Shown here one piece after another: positions 1 through 10,300 of a DNA stretch of 64,000 nt (its first letter is position 1; each line of letters begins with the position of its first letter). The stretch comes from Cupriavidus necator (GTDB taxonomy: Bacteria > Pseudomonadota > Gammaproteobacteria > Burkholderiales > Burkholderiaceae): the NCBI GenBank assembly GCA_022041995.1, contig CP074381.1, positions 1,488,001 through 1,552,000 on the forward strand, in the 5' to 3' direction. Under the pieces are notes generated by a model that was given only the letters and a program-made list of their open reading frames with translations, was not told where the DNA came from and ran no database searches. The position numbers and the translations under genes are program-made.

Positions 1-741
<741 letters not shown>

Positions 742-798
742 CGCGCCGCCGTCCCCTCGTCAACGACCACACAGAATACTTACCGGATCAGAAGCGCC

Positions 799-3246
799 AT
801 GCAATTCTCGGAATCCTGGCTTCGCACCTTCGCCAACCCTGAAAAGATCTCCACCGACGCGCTGTCGCACACCCTGACCATGGCCGGCCTGGAAGTGGAA
901 GAGGTGGGCTCGGTCGCGCCGCCGTTCGACAAGGTGGTGGTCGCGCGCGTGCTGTCGGCCGAGCGCCATCCCAACGCCGACCGCCTCAACGTGTGCCAGG
1001 TCGATGCCGGCACCGGCGAAACCCTGCAGATCGTCTGCGGCGCGCCCAACGTCAAGCCCGGCATCCTGGTGCCGTGCGCACTGGTTGGCGCCGTGCTGCC
1101 GCCGTCCGAGGACGGCGGCAAGCCGTTCGAGATCAAGGTCGGCAAGCTGCGCGGCGTGGACAGCTACGGCATGCTGTGCTCGGCACGCGAACTGAAGCTG
1201 TCGGAAGAGCATGGTGGCCTGCTGGTGCTGCCGGAAGACGCTCCGGTCGGCCAGAGCATCCGTGAATACCTCGAGCTGGATGACCAGGTCTTTGTCATCA
1301 AGCTGACGCCGAACAAGGCCGATTGCCTGTCGATCCACGGCGTGGCGCGCGAAGTGTCGGCGCTGACCGGCGCCGCGCTGACGCTGCCCGAGATGAAGCC
1401 GGTGGCGGTGACGATCCAGGACAAGCTGCCGGTCAAGGTGTCGGCGCCGGACCTGTGCGGCCGCTTCTCCGGCCGCGTGATCCGCGGCGTCAATGCGCGC
1501 GCGGCCACGCCGGCATGGATGGTGCAGCGCCTGGAGCGCTCGGGCCAGCGCAGTGTTTCCGCACTGGTCGATATCTCGAACTACGTGATGCTGGAACTTG
1601 GACGTCCGTCGCACGTGTTCGACCTGAGCAAGATCCACGGCGGCCTGGACGTGCGCTGGGGCCGCAAGGGCGAGCAGATCAAGCTGCTCAACGGCAACAC
1701 CATCGAGGTCGACGAGCAGGTCGGCGTGATCGCCGATGACAAGGAGATCGAAAGCCTGGCCGGCATCATGGGCGGCGACAGCACCGCCGTGACGCTGGAC
1801 ACCACGGATATCTATCTCGAAGCCGCATTCTGGTGGCCCGCTGCGATCCAGGGCCGCGGTCGCCGCTACAACTTCTCCACCGATGCCGGACACCGCTTCG
1901 AGCGCGGCGTGGACTACGCCACCACGGTCGAGCATATCGAGCGCATCACCGCGCTGATCCTCGAGATCTGCGGCGGCCAGGCCGGCCCGGTGGACGACCA
2001 CGTGGTCAACCTGCCGCAGCGTAAGCCGGTCAGCCTGCGCGTGGCGCGCGCCGAGCGCGTGCTGGGCATCGAGCTGTCGCCTGCGGCCATCGCCGATGTA
2101 TTCCAGCGCCTGCGGCTGCCGTTCACGCGCACGCAGGGCGCCGAGGGCGAGGTGTTTGAAGTCACGCCGCCGAGCTACCGCTTCGATATCGAGATCGAGG
2201 AAGACCTGATCGAGGAAGTGGCCCGCATCTATGGTTTCGAGCGCATCCCGGCCCGTCCGCCGATTGCCGAAAGCGAGATGCGCCCGACCAACGAGGCCCG
2301 CCGCTCCACCCACGTGGTGCGCCATGCCGTGGTCGCGCGCGACTACCAGGAAGTCATCAACTTCGCCTTTGTTGAAGAGAAGTGGGAGCGCGACTTCGCC
2401 GCCAACGACAACCCGATCCGCCTGCTGAACCCGATCGCCAGCCAGCTGGCGGTAATGCGCTCGACGCTGGTCGGCGGCCTGGTCGACAAGGTGCGCTACA
2501 ACCTGAACCGCAAGGCTGCGCGCGTGCGCCTGTTCGAGGTGGGCCGCGTGTTCCATCGTGACGCCAGCGTGAAGGACGGCGGCCTGACGGTGTCCGGCTA
2601 CGATCAGCCGATGATGGCCGCGGGCATCGCCTACGGCCCGGCGTTCGAAGAGCAGTGGGGCATCCCCGCGCGCAACGTCGACTTCTTCGACATCAAGGGC
2701 GATGTCGAGGCATTGTTCCATCCGCGCGTGCCGCGTTTCGAGCCGGTGGCGCACCCCGCGCTGCATCCGGGCCGCGCCGCGCGCGTGCTGCTCGACGGCA
2801 AGGCGGTGGGCGTGGTTGGCGAGCTGCATCCGCGCTGGCTGCAGGAATACGAGCTGACGCACGCCCCGGTCGTGTTTGAACTGGCGCTCGACGCGCTGCG
2901 CGACACCGGCCTGCCGGTGTACACCGAGATCTCCAGGTTCCCGGCCGCGGTGCGCGACCTGGCCGTGGTCGTGAAGCAAACGGTGCGCGTGCAGGACATG
3001 CTGGACGCCATGCGCGCCGCACTGGAAAAGCAGGGCTACGGCCGCTACTGCCAGAGCCTGGTGGTGTTCGACGAGTTCCGTCCCAAGGGCGCTTCCGCTG
3101 CCATTGGCGCGGACGAGAAAAGCCTTGCGTTCCGGGTGACCTTGCAAGATACTGGGTCGACCCTCCAGGACGAAACTGTCGACAGCGCAGTGCGCTGCAT
3201 GGTCGACGCGCTGACAGAGGCCTTCCAGGCCCGGCTGCGCGGCTAA
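799..3246 (+). CDS. pheT: Phenylalanine--tRNA ligase beta subunit
   Basis: Structural and editing subunit of phenylalanyl-tRNA synthetase, 815 residues, the normal length. In order the protein shows an N-terminal tRNA-binding OB domain (about 39-150, with [13 protein letters not shown]), the B3/B4 editing domain (about 210-380), the B5 domain (about 405-475) and the C-terminal FDX-ACB anticodon-binding domain (about 722-815, with [14 protein letters not shown]). The ATG at 799 begins [11 protein letters not shown], the typical PheT N-terminus. It sits between pheS and ihfA on the same strand, an arrangement conserved in many proteobacteria. Confidence 0.98.
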   Translation: MQFSESWLRTFANPEKISTDALSHTLTMAGLEVEEVGSVAPPFDKVVVARVLSAERHPNADRLNVCQVDAGTGETLQIVCGAPNVKPGILVPCALVGAVLPPSEDGGKPFEIKVGKLRGVDSYGMLCSARELKLSEEHGGLLVLPEDAPVGQSIREYLELDDQVFVIKLTPNKADCLSIHGVAREVSALTGAALTLPEMKPVAVTIQDKLPVKVSAPDLCGRFSGRVIRGVNARAATPAWMVQRLERSGQRSVSALVDISNYVMLELGRPSHVFDLSKIHGGLDVRWGRKGEQIKLLNGNTIEVDEQVGVIADDKEIESLAGIMGGDSTAVTLDTTDIYLEAAFWWPAAIQGRGRRYNFSTDAGHRFERGVDYATTVEHIERITALILEICGGQAGPVDDHVVNLPQRKPVSLRVARAERVLGIELSPAAIADVFQRLRLPFTRTQGAEGEVFEVTPPSYRFDIEIEEDLIEEVARIYGFERIPARPPIAESEMRPTNEARRSTHVVRHAVVARDYQEVINFAFVEEKWERDFAANDNPIRLLNPIASQLAVMRSTLVGGLVDKVRYNLNRKAARVRLFEVGRVFHRDASVKDGGLTVSGYDQPMMAAGIAYGPAFEEQWGIPARNVDFFDIKGDVEALFHPRVPRFEPVAHPALHPGRAARVLLDGKAVGVVGELHPRWLQEYELTHAPVVFELALDALRDTGLPVYTEISRFPAAVRDLAVVVKQTVRVQDMLDAMRAALEKQGYGRYCQSLVVFDEFRPKGASAAIGADEKSLAFRVTLQDTGSTLQDETVDSAVRCMVDALTEAFQARLRG

Positions 3247-3337
3247 GCCATCGTCAATACGCGACGGACACACGATAAACAAGGGCGCCCGGGCACAGCC
3301 CCGGGCGGATCGCCAGACACACACTTGAGCGATCGAC

Positions 3338-3748
3338 ATGAATGATCGAGACGCGAATTCCATGACCGCTGCAGCACTGGGTGAGATGAGCGACCGGCAG
3401 GCTTCCTCCCTTGACGACGCGATGCCGGATGCGCGCGCGACTGAAGTTCCCACGCTGACCAAGGCCGAACTCGCCGAGATGCTGTTCGACCAGGTCGGCT
3501 TGAACAAGCGCGAATCGAAGGACATGGTCGAAGCCTTCTTCGACGTCATCCGCGAAGCGCTGGAGCAGGGCGACAGCGTCAAGCTGTCCGGCTTCGGCAA
3601 CTTCCAGTTGCGCGACAAGCCGCAGCGGCCCGGCCGCAATCCCAAGACCGGCGAAGTCATTCCAATCACCGCGCGCCGCGTGGTTACGTTCCACGCCAGC
3701 CAGAAGCTCAAGGGCCTGGTGGAAGAACGCGCAGGCATCGCCGGCTGA
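3338..3748 (+). CDS. ihfA: Integration host factor subunit alpha
   Basis: DNA-bending nucleoid protein that pairs with IHF-beta for recombination, replication and sigma54 promoter architecture. The HU/IHF fold starts around residue 39 ([15 protein letters not shown]) and includes the beta-arm with [10 protein letters not shown], whose proline intercalates into DNA in this family. The first 38 residues are an N-terminal extension compared with the roughly 100-residue E. coli protein. In-frame ATGs at 3362 and 3386 are alternative starts that would shorten this tail. It lies 91 bases after pheT, the usual operon position. Confidence 0.95.
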   Translation: MNDRDANSMTAAALGEMSDRQASSLDDAMPDARATEVPTLTKAELAEMLFDQVGLNKRESKDMVEAFFDVIREALEQGDSVKLSGFGNFQLRDKPQRPGRNPKTGEVIPITARRVVTFHASQKLKGLVEERAGIAG

Positions 3749-3801
3749 CGCGTCACCCGAACGGCGGATTGCTTCCCGAAGCCGACATCGGTATGCTTCT
3801 G

Positions 3802-3822
3802 GGCGCGCACCTGGTGCGCGCC
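3802..3822. repeat. Inverted repeat between ihfA and merR
   Basis: GGCGCGCACC and GGTGCGCGCC form a perfect 10-base inverted repeat around a single T, so in RNA a stem of about 9 pairs with a CTG loop. No T-run follows on either strand, so it is not a classical terminator. It could be an attenuating hairpin between ihfA and the MerR gene. Confidence 0.5.
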
Positions 3823-3864
3823 AACCGCATGGCCGGCATGGCCTGACGCTCGTCTACACACCAC

Positions 3865-4290
3865 ATGTCGGACAAATCCAGCGATCGCATCGCGTTGCCG
3901 CCGATTCCGGCCAAGCGCTACTTCACCATCGGTGAGGTGAGCGAGCTTTGCGCCGTCAAGCCGCACGTCCTGCGCTATTGGGAGCAGGAGTTCACGCAAC
4001 TCAAGCCCGTCAAGCGCCGCGGCAACCGCCGCTACTACCAGCACCATGAAGTCCTGCTGATCCGCCGCATCCGCGAACTGCTCTACGAACAGGGCTTCAC
4101 CATCAACGGCGCGCGCAACCGCCTTGATGAAGGCCGTCATCACAGTGCGGCAGCGGCAGCGCCTGAGGCCGCAGAGACTGGTGAAGAAAACGCGGCGGCA
4201 TTGTCGGTTGATATCAGCGGCCTGCGCAATGAACTGGTCGAAGTGCAGCACCTGCTCGCGCAACTGCGGGAGATCGCGAAGCACGGATAA
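3865..4290 (+). CDS. MerR-family transcriptional regulator next to ihfA
   Basis: Protein of 141 residues with an N-terminal MerR winged helix-turn-helix (about 18-85): YFTIGEVSELCAVKPHVLRY, then a wing with RRGNRRYY. The C-terminal part is short and acidic/Ala-rich with a leucine-rich dimerisation helix near the end (LVEVQHLLAQLREIA). No effector cysteine cluster is visible, so this is not a metal-sensing MerR. Its place directly behind ihfA and before tRNA-Pro is conserved in beta- and gammaproteobacteria by recollection; the regulon is unknown. Confidence 0.9.
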   Translation: MSDKSSDRIALPPIPAKRYFTIGEVSELCAVKPHVLRYWEQEFTQLKPVKRRGNRRYYQHHEVLLIRRIRELLYEQGFTINGARNRLDEGRHHSAAAAAPEAAETGEENAAALSVDISGLRNELVEVQHLLAQLREIAKHG

Positions 4291-4306
4291 TTTCGACGTC
4301 GGGAGC

Positions 4307-4336
4307 TAGTCATGCGGGAAATGCTTCTGTTATAAT
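4307..4336 (+). promoter_or_regulatory. Likely promoter of tRNA-Pro
   Basis: A perfect -10 hexamer TATAAT lies at 4331-4336, ten bases before the mature tRNA. A moderate -35 match, TAGTCA (4 of 6), lies at 4307-4312 with an 18-base spacer. Confidence 0.6.
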
Positions 4337-4345
4337 CTTTTGCTT

Positions 4346-4422
<77 letters not shown>

Positions 4423-4428
4423 GACAGA

Positions 4429-4466
4429 AACCCGCTTGGTGAATAGCCAGGCGGGTTTTTTATTTT
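4429..4466 (+). terminator. Rho-independent terminator after tRNA-Pro
   Basis: AACCCGCTTGG and CCAGGCGGGTT (4429-4455, small loop) form a GC-rich hairpin followed at once by a run of T with few interruptions, directly behind the tRNA. Confidence 0.85.
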
Positions 4467-4515
4467 GTGCTGCGGGCGAGCCCTCCAGGCTGTCTGATTT
4501 GGAGGCATCCAATAC

Positions 4516-4758
4516 TCAGGCATGGTGTGGCTCTGACGTAGGCCAAAGGTCTTCCTGCTGGACGAGCGAATCGGCTTCGCTGTCGGTGAGGCCATCGATC
4601 ACGAAGAAATCGCGGCGCCTGGCGTTGTTTCCGACGACGCGCTCGAGGGTTACCCGACGAAACGTTGCCTGATGCGCAGGATCGTTATACGCGCTGCTCG
4701 GCCGTTGCCAGAAAAAGCGGCGAGATACCCGTGTTCTCCCATCATGGCCCGCCGGCAC
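4516..4758 (-). other. Gene-poor gap behind tRNA-Pro with a doubtful 80-residue reading frame
   Basis: The stretch 4467-4789 has no recognisable gene. The only notable reading frame runs on the minus strand and would encode 80 residues ending in an acidic region (DFFVIDGLTDSEADSL). I recognise no domain, and no good ribosome-binding site precedes the start at 4758. It may be a remnant of a larger gene or chance. The position just 3' of a tRNA is where integrative elements insert, but I found no repeat of the tRNA 3' end nearby. Confidence 0.25.
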
Positions 4759-4789
4759 CCTGGCTTAGACTCGTGCCGCTGTACTCACC

Positions 4790-4826
4790 AGCCCGCCCCG
4801 CGCCCCGCCGCGGCGGGCTGTTTTTT
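4790..4826 (+). terminator. Rho-independent terminator, plus strand, without an obvious upstream gene
   Basis: AGCCCGCC (4790-4797) pairs with GGCGGGCT (4812-4819) and is followed by G and six T. It points rightwards, yet the nearest plus-strand gene is tRNA-Pro, which already has its own terminator. It may end an unannotated short transcript. Confidence 0.65.
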
Positions 4827-4838
4827 GGGGTGGGAGGG

Positions 4839-5345
4839 CTAGCGCGCCAGCCTGCGCAGCAGCGCGTCATGTCCGCTTGCCAGGCCGGCAAGCGCCGTCG
4901 GGTCGGCCAGTTCGAATTCGCTGAAGCGGAAGGCTGGTGCCACGGTGCAGCCGACCAGGGCGAAGTCCGTGCCATCGTCCAGATCCACGCGTTCGGCGGC
5001 AAACCATTGGCCGGCGGGCACCATCGCCTGGAAGGCCGCGCCGGGATGCCGCAGCGGGTCGCCCAGGCGCTGCGTGACGATGGTGCCGTCCACGATCCGG
5101 TGCACGTCCACGGGGGAGCCCGCGTGGTAGTGCCAGAGTTCGTCGGACCGGATGCGATGCCACGCGGAATAGTCGTTGCCGCACAGCATGTAGTGGATCG
5201 CGGTGCAGGCTTCGCGTGTGCGCCCGTCCTGGCAGACGACCTGTTCTTCGCCGCGATAGGTTTCGCGGTAGTAGCCGCCTTCCGGATGCGGCTGCAGGTC
5301 GAGCGAGCGGATCAGTTGGCTGGCGGTCGGGCTGAGGTCTGGCAT
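4839..5345 (-). CDS. Cupin-superfamily protein (DUF985 / cupin_5)
   Basis: Protein of 168 residues that begins MPDLSPTASQLIRSLDLQPH and matches the DUF985 RmlC-like cupin pattern: HPEGGYYRETYR near residue 20, a central region with WHRIRSDELWHYHAG holding candidate metal-binding histidines, and a closing VGCTVAPAFRFSEFELA. The ATG at 5345 is chosen because this family starts a few residues before the LxLxPHPEGG motif; the frame stays open upstream but that part is low-complexity and unlike the family. The function of the family is not established. The gene is alone, with a small uncharacterised gene upstream on the same strand. Confidence 0.85.
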   Translation of the reverse strand: MPDLSPTASQLIRSLDLQPHPEGGYYRETYRGEEQVVCQDGRTREACTAIHYMLCGNDYSAWHRIRSDELWHYHAGSPVDVHRIVDGTIVTQRLGDPLRHPGAAFQAMVPAGQWFAAERVDLDDGTDFALVGCTVAPAFRFSEFELADPTALAGLASGHDALLRRLAR

Positions 5346-5388
5346 GTGGGCAAGGGGCGTGGCGCATCGGGGATGCGGAAGCCGTAGC

Positions 5389-5649
5389 TTAAAGCAGCGC
5401 GAAGCGTGCCTGGCCGGGGCCGACCAGGGCGGGGCGGCTGACCGGGTAGCGGTGACGGGTGCCCTGGGCGTCGAAGGACAGGAAATCCGGCGTCCAGCGC
5501 AGGGCCTGCAGCTGGCGGAGCTCGATGCCGTCGACGAGGATGGCGCCGGCGCCCACGCAGACACTGCCACAGGGCAGGCGCAGGGATTCGCTGTCGTCGC
5601 CGAAGTAGTAGGCCTCGAGCAGGATGGAGTCGGACTGGTACAAAGGCAT
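5389..5649 (-). CDS. Hypothetical 86-residue protein behind a LexA box
   Basis: Unrecognised small protein (MPLYQSDSILLEAYYFGDDS at the start), with no signal peptide, transmembrane segment or cysteine motif. The ATG at 5649 is preferred over one at 5709 because the upstream one would sit upstream of the promoter and operator described next. The frame has codon use like its neighbours. Its interest lies in control: a near-perfect SOS box and overlapping promoter begin 16 bases before the start, so induction by DNA damage is predicted. It lies 43 bases upstream of the cupin gene in the same direction, so both may be co-transcribed. Confidence 0.65.
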   Translation of the reverse strand: MPLYQSDSILLEAYYFGDDSESLRLPCGSVCVGAGAILVDGIELRQLQALRWTPDFLSFDAQGTRHRYPVSRPALVGPGQARFALL

Positions 5650-5664
5650 GGGGCAGCATCCGGA

Positions 5665-5709
5665 TACTGTATGGATGTACAGTATAGCTCTGGCTGGCGG
5701 TTCGGTCAT
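5665..5709 (-). promoter_or_regulatory. SOS (LexA) box overlapping a sigma70-type promoter
   Basis: The palindrome CTGTATGGATGTACAG (5667-5682) fits the CTGT-N8-ACAG SOS consensus, and the flanking TA on both sides extend the match; over 20 bases only three differ from the E. coli ideal. On the minus strand a promoter overlaps it: -35 ATGACC at 5704-5709, a 17-base spacer and -10 TATACT at 5681-5686, with the operator covering the -10. This geometry fits repression by LexA of the leftward small gene. Confidence 0.75.
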
Positions 5710-5876
5710 CCCCCACGATTCTCATTTTCGTGCGCCGGCACAGCCCGCGGCACTGTGCATTTGCCGCGTGGAAGTTGGTGGCAAGCGATGTCGGCCTGTA
5801 TTGGTATAACCTGAAAACGATGCCGGTCGCACAGCGTGGTCGTGCCAGGGCCGGCAGGGTCGCTACGGGGGATGCC

Positions 5877-6263
5877 ATGGCGAGGTGCGGGAGCAGGGCT
5901 TGCTGGTTTGGCGTGGGCGTGGTGCTGGGCGCGGCGGCGGGCGGTGCCTGCGCCATGCTGGTGCGCACGGCCGCGGAGCAGCGGGTGCTGCGCGAGCGCG
6001 ATGCGACGCTGGTGCCGTCCGATCCCGCGGCGGATCAGGCACTGACCGATACCGCCACTGACGTGGTGGAGTACGGCGGCTTCGTGATCCACGTGTATTG
6101 CCACGCGCTGGGCATGGGGCGGTTCAAGGCCCTGTGCGATATCTGGGAGTCGGGCGCCGTGGTGCTGGAGGGCGGCGCGCCGCCGGCCACGCACGCGACG
6201 CCGGAAGATGCGCGGGCCGCGGCGATTTCGTGGGCGCGGCAATGGGTGCAGCACAATGGCTGA
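5877..6263 (+). CDS. Hypothetical protein with an N-terminal membrane anchor or signal sequence
   Basis: Protein of 128 residues. The N-terminus MARCGSRACWFGVGVVLGAA continues into a glycine/alanine-rich hydrophobic stretch to about residue 28, so it is a lipid-free signal sequence or a single membrane anchor. The remainder is soluble, with a Tyr/His-rich patch (GGFVIHVYCHALGMGRF). The ATG at 5877 is chosen because a strong GGGGGA ribosome-binding site precedes it; an upstream ATG at 5820 lies almost at a TATAAC -10 element. No family recognised. Confidence 0.6.
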   Translation: MARCGSRACWFGVGVVLGAAAGGACAMLVRTAAEQRVLRERDATLVPSDPAADQALTDTATDVVEYGGFVIHVYCHALGMGRFKALCDIWESGAVVLEGGAPPATHATPEDARAAAISWARQWVQHNG

Positions 6264-6303
6264 AGGCGCCGCCGCGCGATCATCGCCATGACAGGAGATG
6301 CCG

Positions 6304-6537
6304 ATGCACGCCTGTGACCTGTGTCATCAGTTGGTGGGCGAACCGTCCAGCGCGCCGCCACACGAGAACCTGGCCGCCTCGGGCATTGCTGCGATGAGCA
6401 ACCGGTGCAAGGTGGACAGCCGCTGGCGCTGCATTGGCTGCGGCGCCTGGATGTACCAGAGCACGGCATTGGGTGAGCCGCCGAATATGTGGCGAATGGG
6501 TCCGCGCCCGGCCGACTGGCCTGATAATCATGGCTGA
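6304..6537 (+). CDS. Small zinc-ribbon-like hypothetical protein (77 residues)
   Basis: Contains two Cys-x2-Cys pairs, CDLC near residue 4 and CIGC near residue 46, spaced as in a zinc ribbon. The start at 6304 is preferred over the ATG at 6298 because AGGAG abuts the latter but sits about six bases before the former. No family recognised. It lies 40 bases downstream of the preceding gene on the same strand. Confidence 0.6.
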   Translation: MHACDLCHQLVGEPSSAPPHENLAASGIAAMSNRCKVDSRWRCIGCGAWMYQSTALGEPPNMWRMGPRPADWPDNHG

Positions 6538-6628
6538 GCAGGCATGGCCGCGCCACCAACGGGCGGTGCGGCCATGCCCCGTATCGCGCCCGGCTCAGGC
6601 TCTCGGGCGCCTGTTTCAAGGAGAATTC

Positions 6629-6817
6629 ATGTTTGTTTGTGGGAACCAGGCTTGCGGTGCGCGCTGGGAGCCGAATGAGGTGCAGATCCGCAACGAAGGG
6701 CAGGGTCCCGTGTTCCGCTGCCCGCAATGCGGCGCACGCAATCACGTCCAGGCACGCACGGCGCGCGACGGCAGCACCGTCTACCGCCAAGTGGCCGCGA
6801 AGCCGGCGCCACGTTAG
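6629..6817 (+). CDS. Small zinc-ribbon hypothetical protein (62 residues)
   Basis: MFVCGNQACGARW at the start and FRCPQCGARN about 25 residues later give a four-cysteine (CxxxxC, CPxC) zinc-finger pattern. The C-terminus is basic. AAGGAG sits five bases before the ATG, a strong ribosome-binding site, which supports a real gene. Possibly nucleic-acid binding, which is inference from the ribbon alone. Confidence 0.65.
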   Translation: MFVCGNQACGARWEPNEVQIRNEGQGPVFRCPQCGARNHVQARTARDGSTVYRQVAAKPAPR

Positions 6818-6845
6818 TCCGGGCCGGCGGGCGGCACGCCATGTC

Positions 6846-6863
6846 ACCCCACGCATGTGGGGT
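6846..6863. repeat. Hairpin between two small genes
   Basis: ACCCCAC and GTGGGGT are perfect 7-base arms around the tetraloop GCAT. No T-run follows, so a terminator is unlikely; it may be a protein-binding site or mRNA hairpin in the 101-base gap. Confidence 0.45.
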
Positions 6864-6918
6864 CAAATCCACATGGTTGCCGCCTTAAGCTTGCTCAGGC
6901 GGGACCGTTATACACATC

Positions 6919-7278
6919 ATGGACTTTGCCGACCTTCCTCAAGACTCTGCTTCCAATGCTGAACGCATGGGCTGGGCGAACGCTTCGCCGGAAGTGATCG
7001 CCAAGGTATTGAATTCAGCCCTGGCAGCGCAGGATCTCTCAGGGTTTGCCGCGCTGCTGTCGGATATCGCGCGCGACCGCGGCCTCAAGGGCGAGCGTGC
7101 CGCGAACCAGTCAATCTACGACATGCCGTACGCCAGCCTGCTGCCCAGGCAGAAGCACCTGCTTTCCGATGCCTTCGACCTGCTGGTCCTGCTCGGGCTG
7201 GAACTGCGCCCGCGTGGTGCCGAGGCCGGCATCGGCGACGATGCGGACATTGACACGGACGCAGCAGCAGACGAATAA
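6919..7278 (+). CDS. Hypothetical protein, 119 residues
   Basis: Soluble, mostly helical protein with an acidic tail (DDADIDTDAAADE). The N-terminal half has a repeatable pattern of leucine/alanine helices (VLNSALAAQDLSGFAALLSD). No domain recognised. It is convergent with the glutamate dehydrogenase gene, whose restored stop at 7302 lies 23 bases beyond this gene; the uncorrected dehydrogenase frame would run through most of it, which argues that the dehydrogenase frame is what is wrong. Confidence 0.6.
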   Translation: MDFADLPQDSASNAERMGWANASPEVIAKVLNSALAAQDLSGFAALLSDIARDRGLKGERAANQSIYDMPYASLLPRQKHLLSDAFDLLVLLGLELRPRGAEAGIGDDADIDTDAAADE

Positions 7279-7301
7279 ACCCCGGGCTGGACAGCGCCAT
7301 G

Positions 7302-10300
7302 CTAGGCGCGTTCCAGCATGCCGATCTCGCGCACCGCGACCGACAGCATCGACAGCCCCGCGGCCCCGAGGCGCGCTGGTCGGCCAGCATGCGCGTAAAG
7401 CGTTCAAGCGCGCCGTGACGGCTGGACCGCCAGGCATCGATCATGGCTTCGGGCGTATCCAGTTCACCCGCCTGCGACAGCACGCTGACGGTCAGTGCGC
7501 GCTTGAGCCGCCCCAGGTCTTCCAGCGTGGTGGTGCGTGCCAGCAGGTCCCAGTGCGTGTCCGATGGCAGTGCCAGCGCGCGCTCGCGCAGCCAGCTGAA
7601 GCTCAGGTGGCTGTCCAGTGCGAAATAAACCCCCGCCACCAGGTCCAGGCTGCGTTCGCACGCCGTGGCCACTTCGGCAATATCGAGCGCGGCGGCGGAG
7701 ATCTCGCTGCCGGCCACGCGCACGGCCAGCGCTTCGTCGACCCCTGCATCCGTCAAGGCCCGGCTGCGCTCTGACAGTGCTGTCGCATCGGCCGGCGGCA
7801 GCAGCCGCGGCAGTTGCGGTGCCAGCCATCGCGCTGCCTGGGCAAAGCGCGCCAGGTCCTCGGCGGCCTTGCTGCCGCTACGCAGATAGCGGATGAACCA
7901 CAGGCACGCGCGCTCCAGCAGCAGCGCCACGGCCCCGAACATGCGCGCCTGCTCGGCATCGGCGACACGGTTGTCCAACGCATCGATCTCCTGCCACAGG
8001 GTGGTCAGGCCGAAGACATCGCGTGCGATCAGGCAGGCGCGCACGATATCGGCCGGGCGTGCGTCGGTCTCTTCCATGATCCGGTGCACGAAGGTGGCGC
8101 CGATGCGGTTGACCAGCATATTGGTCAGGTGCGTCGACAGGATCTCGCGCCGCAGCGGGTGGCGCTGCATTGCGTCGGCGTAACGCTGGCGCAGCGGCAC
8201 CGGGAAATAGTCCGACAGCAGTCCGGCAACCAGCGTGTCTTCCGGCACATCGGAGGCCAGCAGTTCGTCGTACAGCCACATCTTGCTGTAGGCAAGCAGC
8301 ACGGCACGCTCGGGTGATGCCAGGCCTTCATCGGCCAGCTTGCGCTCGGCGATTTCTTCCTCTGAAGGCAGGAACTCCAGCGGGCGGTTGAGCCGCCCGG
8401 CGCGCTCCAGCCAGCGCACCAGGCGCGCCTCGCCGTCGAGCAGCGCGGGGCTGCTGCGCCCGGCCACGGACAGTGCCTGGGTCTGGTAGTAGTTGTCCTG
8501 CAGCACCAGCAGGCCGACCTCGTCAGTCATCTCGGCCAGCAGCTTGTTGCGCTGCTTCTCGGTCATTTCGCCATCGGCAACCACCAGCCCGAGCAGGATC
8601 TTGATATTGACCTCGTGGTCCGAGCAGTCCACCCCGGCCGAGTTGTCGATGGCATCGGTGTTGATGCGCCCGCCCTTGCGCGCGAACTCGATGCGGCCCA
8701 GCTGAGTGAAGCCCAGGTTGCCGCCTTCGCCGATCACCTTGCAGCGCAGGTCGCTGCCGTTGACGCGCACCGCGTCGTTGGTGCGGTCGCCGGCCTGCAG
8801 GTGGGTTTCCTGGCTGGACTTGACGTAGGTGCCGATGCCGCCGTTGTAGAGCAGGTCGACCGGCGCCATCAGGATTGCGTGAATCAGCTCGGCCGGCGAC
8901 AGCGTGGCTGCCGTGACCCCCAGCACCGCCTGTACCTGCGGCGACAGCGGGATGGTCTTGGCGCTGCGCGGATAGATACCGCCGCCGGCGGAGATCAGCG
9001 TGGCGTCGTAGTCGGCCCAGCTGGAGCGGGGCAGGCCGAACAGCCGCGTGCGTTCCTGCAGGCTCCTTGCCGTGTCCGGGTCGGGATCGAGGAAGATATG
9101 CCGGTGGTCGAAAGCCGCCACCAGCCGGATATGCGGCGACAGCAGCATGCCGTTGCCGAACACGTCGCCCGACATGTCGCCGATGCCGGCCACGGTGAAG
9201 TCCGTGGTCTGGATATCGACACCCATCTCGCGGAAATGCCGCTTGACCGATTCCCACGCACCGCGCGCGGTAATGCCCATCTTCTTGTGGTCATAGCCGA
9301 CCGAACCCCCGGACGCAAAGGCATCGCCCAGCCAGAAGCCGTATTCGGCCGAGATCGCGTTGGCGAAATCCGAGAATGTGGCCGTGCCCTTGTCGGCGGC
9401 GACCACCAGGTAGGGGTCGTTGTCGTCGTGGCGCACCACCTCCGGTGGCGGCACCAGCTGGCCGCCGACGAGGTTGTCGGTCAGGTCCAGCAGCCCGCGC
9501 AGGAAGGTCTGGTAGCAGGCAATGCCCTCCTGCAGGAAGGCATCGCGGTCGGTGGGCGGGGGCGGGCGCTTGACCACGAAGCCGCCCTTGGAGCCTACCG
9601 GCACGATCACCGTGTTCTTGACCATCTGCGCCTTCATCAGGCCCAGCACTTCAGTGCGGAAGTCCTCGCGCCGGTCTGACCAGCGCAGTCCGCCGCGGGC
9701 TACGCGCCCGCCGCGCAGGTGCACGCCCTCAACGCGCGGCGAGTAGACCCAGATCTCGAACATCGGGCGCGGCTCGGGCAGGCCGGGGACCAGCGCGGGA
9801 TTGAACTTGAACGACACATATGGGCGCGGCTGGCCTTCCTCGCCACGGTGGAAATAGTTGGTGCGCACGGTGGCGTTGATCACGCCCAGGAAGAGCCGCA
9901 GGATGCGGTCCTCGTCCAGGTTGGGCACCTTGTCCAGCGCCGCGCCGATATCGGCCAGTAGCTTGTCGCAGCGCGCCTGGCGGGCGGTGTCGGTGGCAAC
10001 CTGGCTGAAGGTGTCGAAGCGCGCCACGAACAGGCCGACCAGCATGGCGGCAATGGCCGCGTTGCCGGTCAGCGCGCGCTCGATATAGGCATCGCTGAAG
10101 GTCGAGCCCACCTGGCGCAGGTAGCGGGCATAGGCGCGCAGGATGGTGACGTCGCGCGCGGCCAGCTCGGCGCGCAGTACCAGGCGGTTGAAGTCGTCGT
10201 TCTCGATCTCGCCGTGCCAGGCGCGCGCGAAGGCATCCTCGAACAATGCCTTGACGCGCGCGATGTCGAATTCCGCCGCGCCGCCGCTGTCGGCAATCTC

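Noticed and set aside
760..4284. 1,174-residue minus-strand reading frame antisense to pheT, ihfA and merR
   Set aside because: Shadow frame of GC-rich coding DNA: low-complexity His/Arg/Ala composition and no recognisable domain, opposite certain genes.
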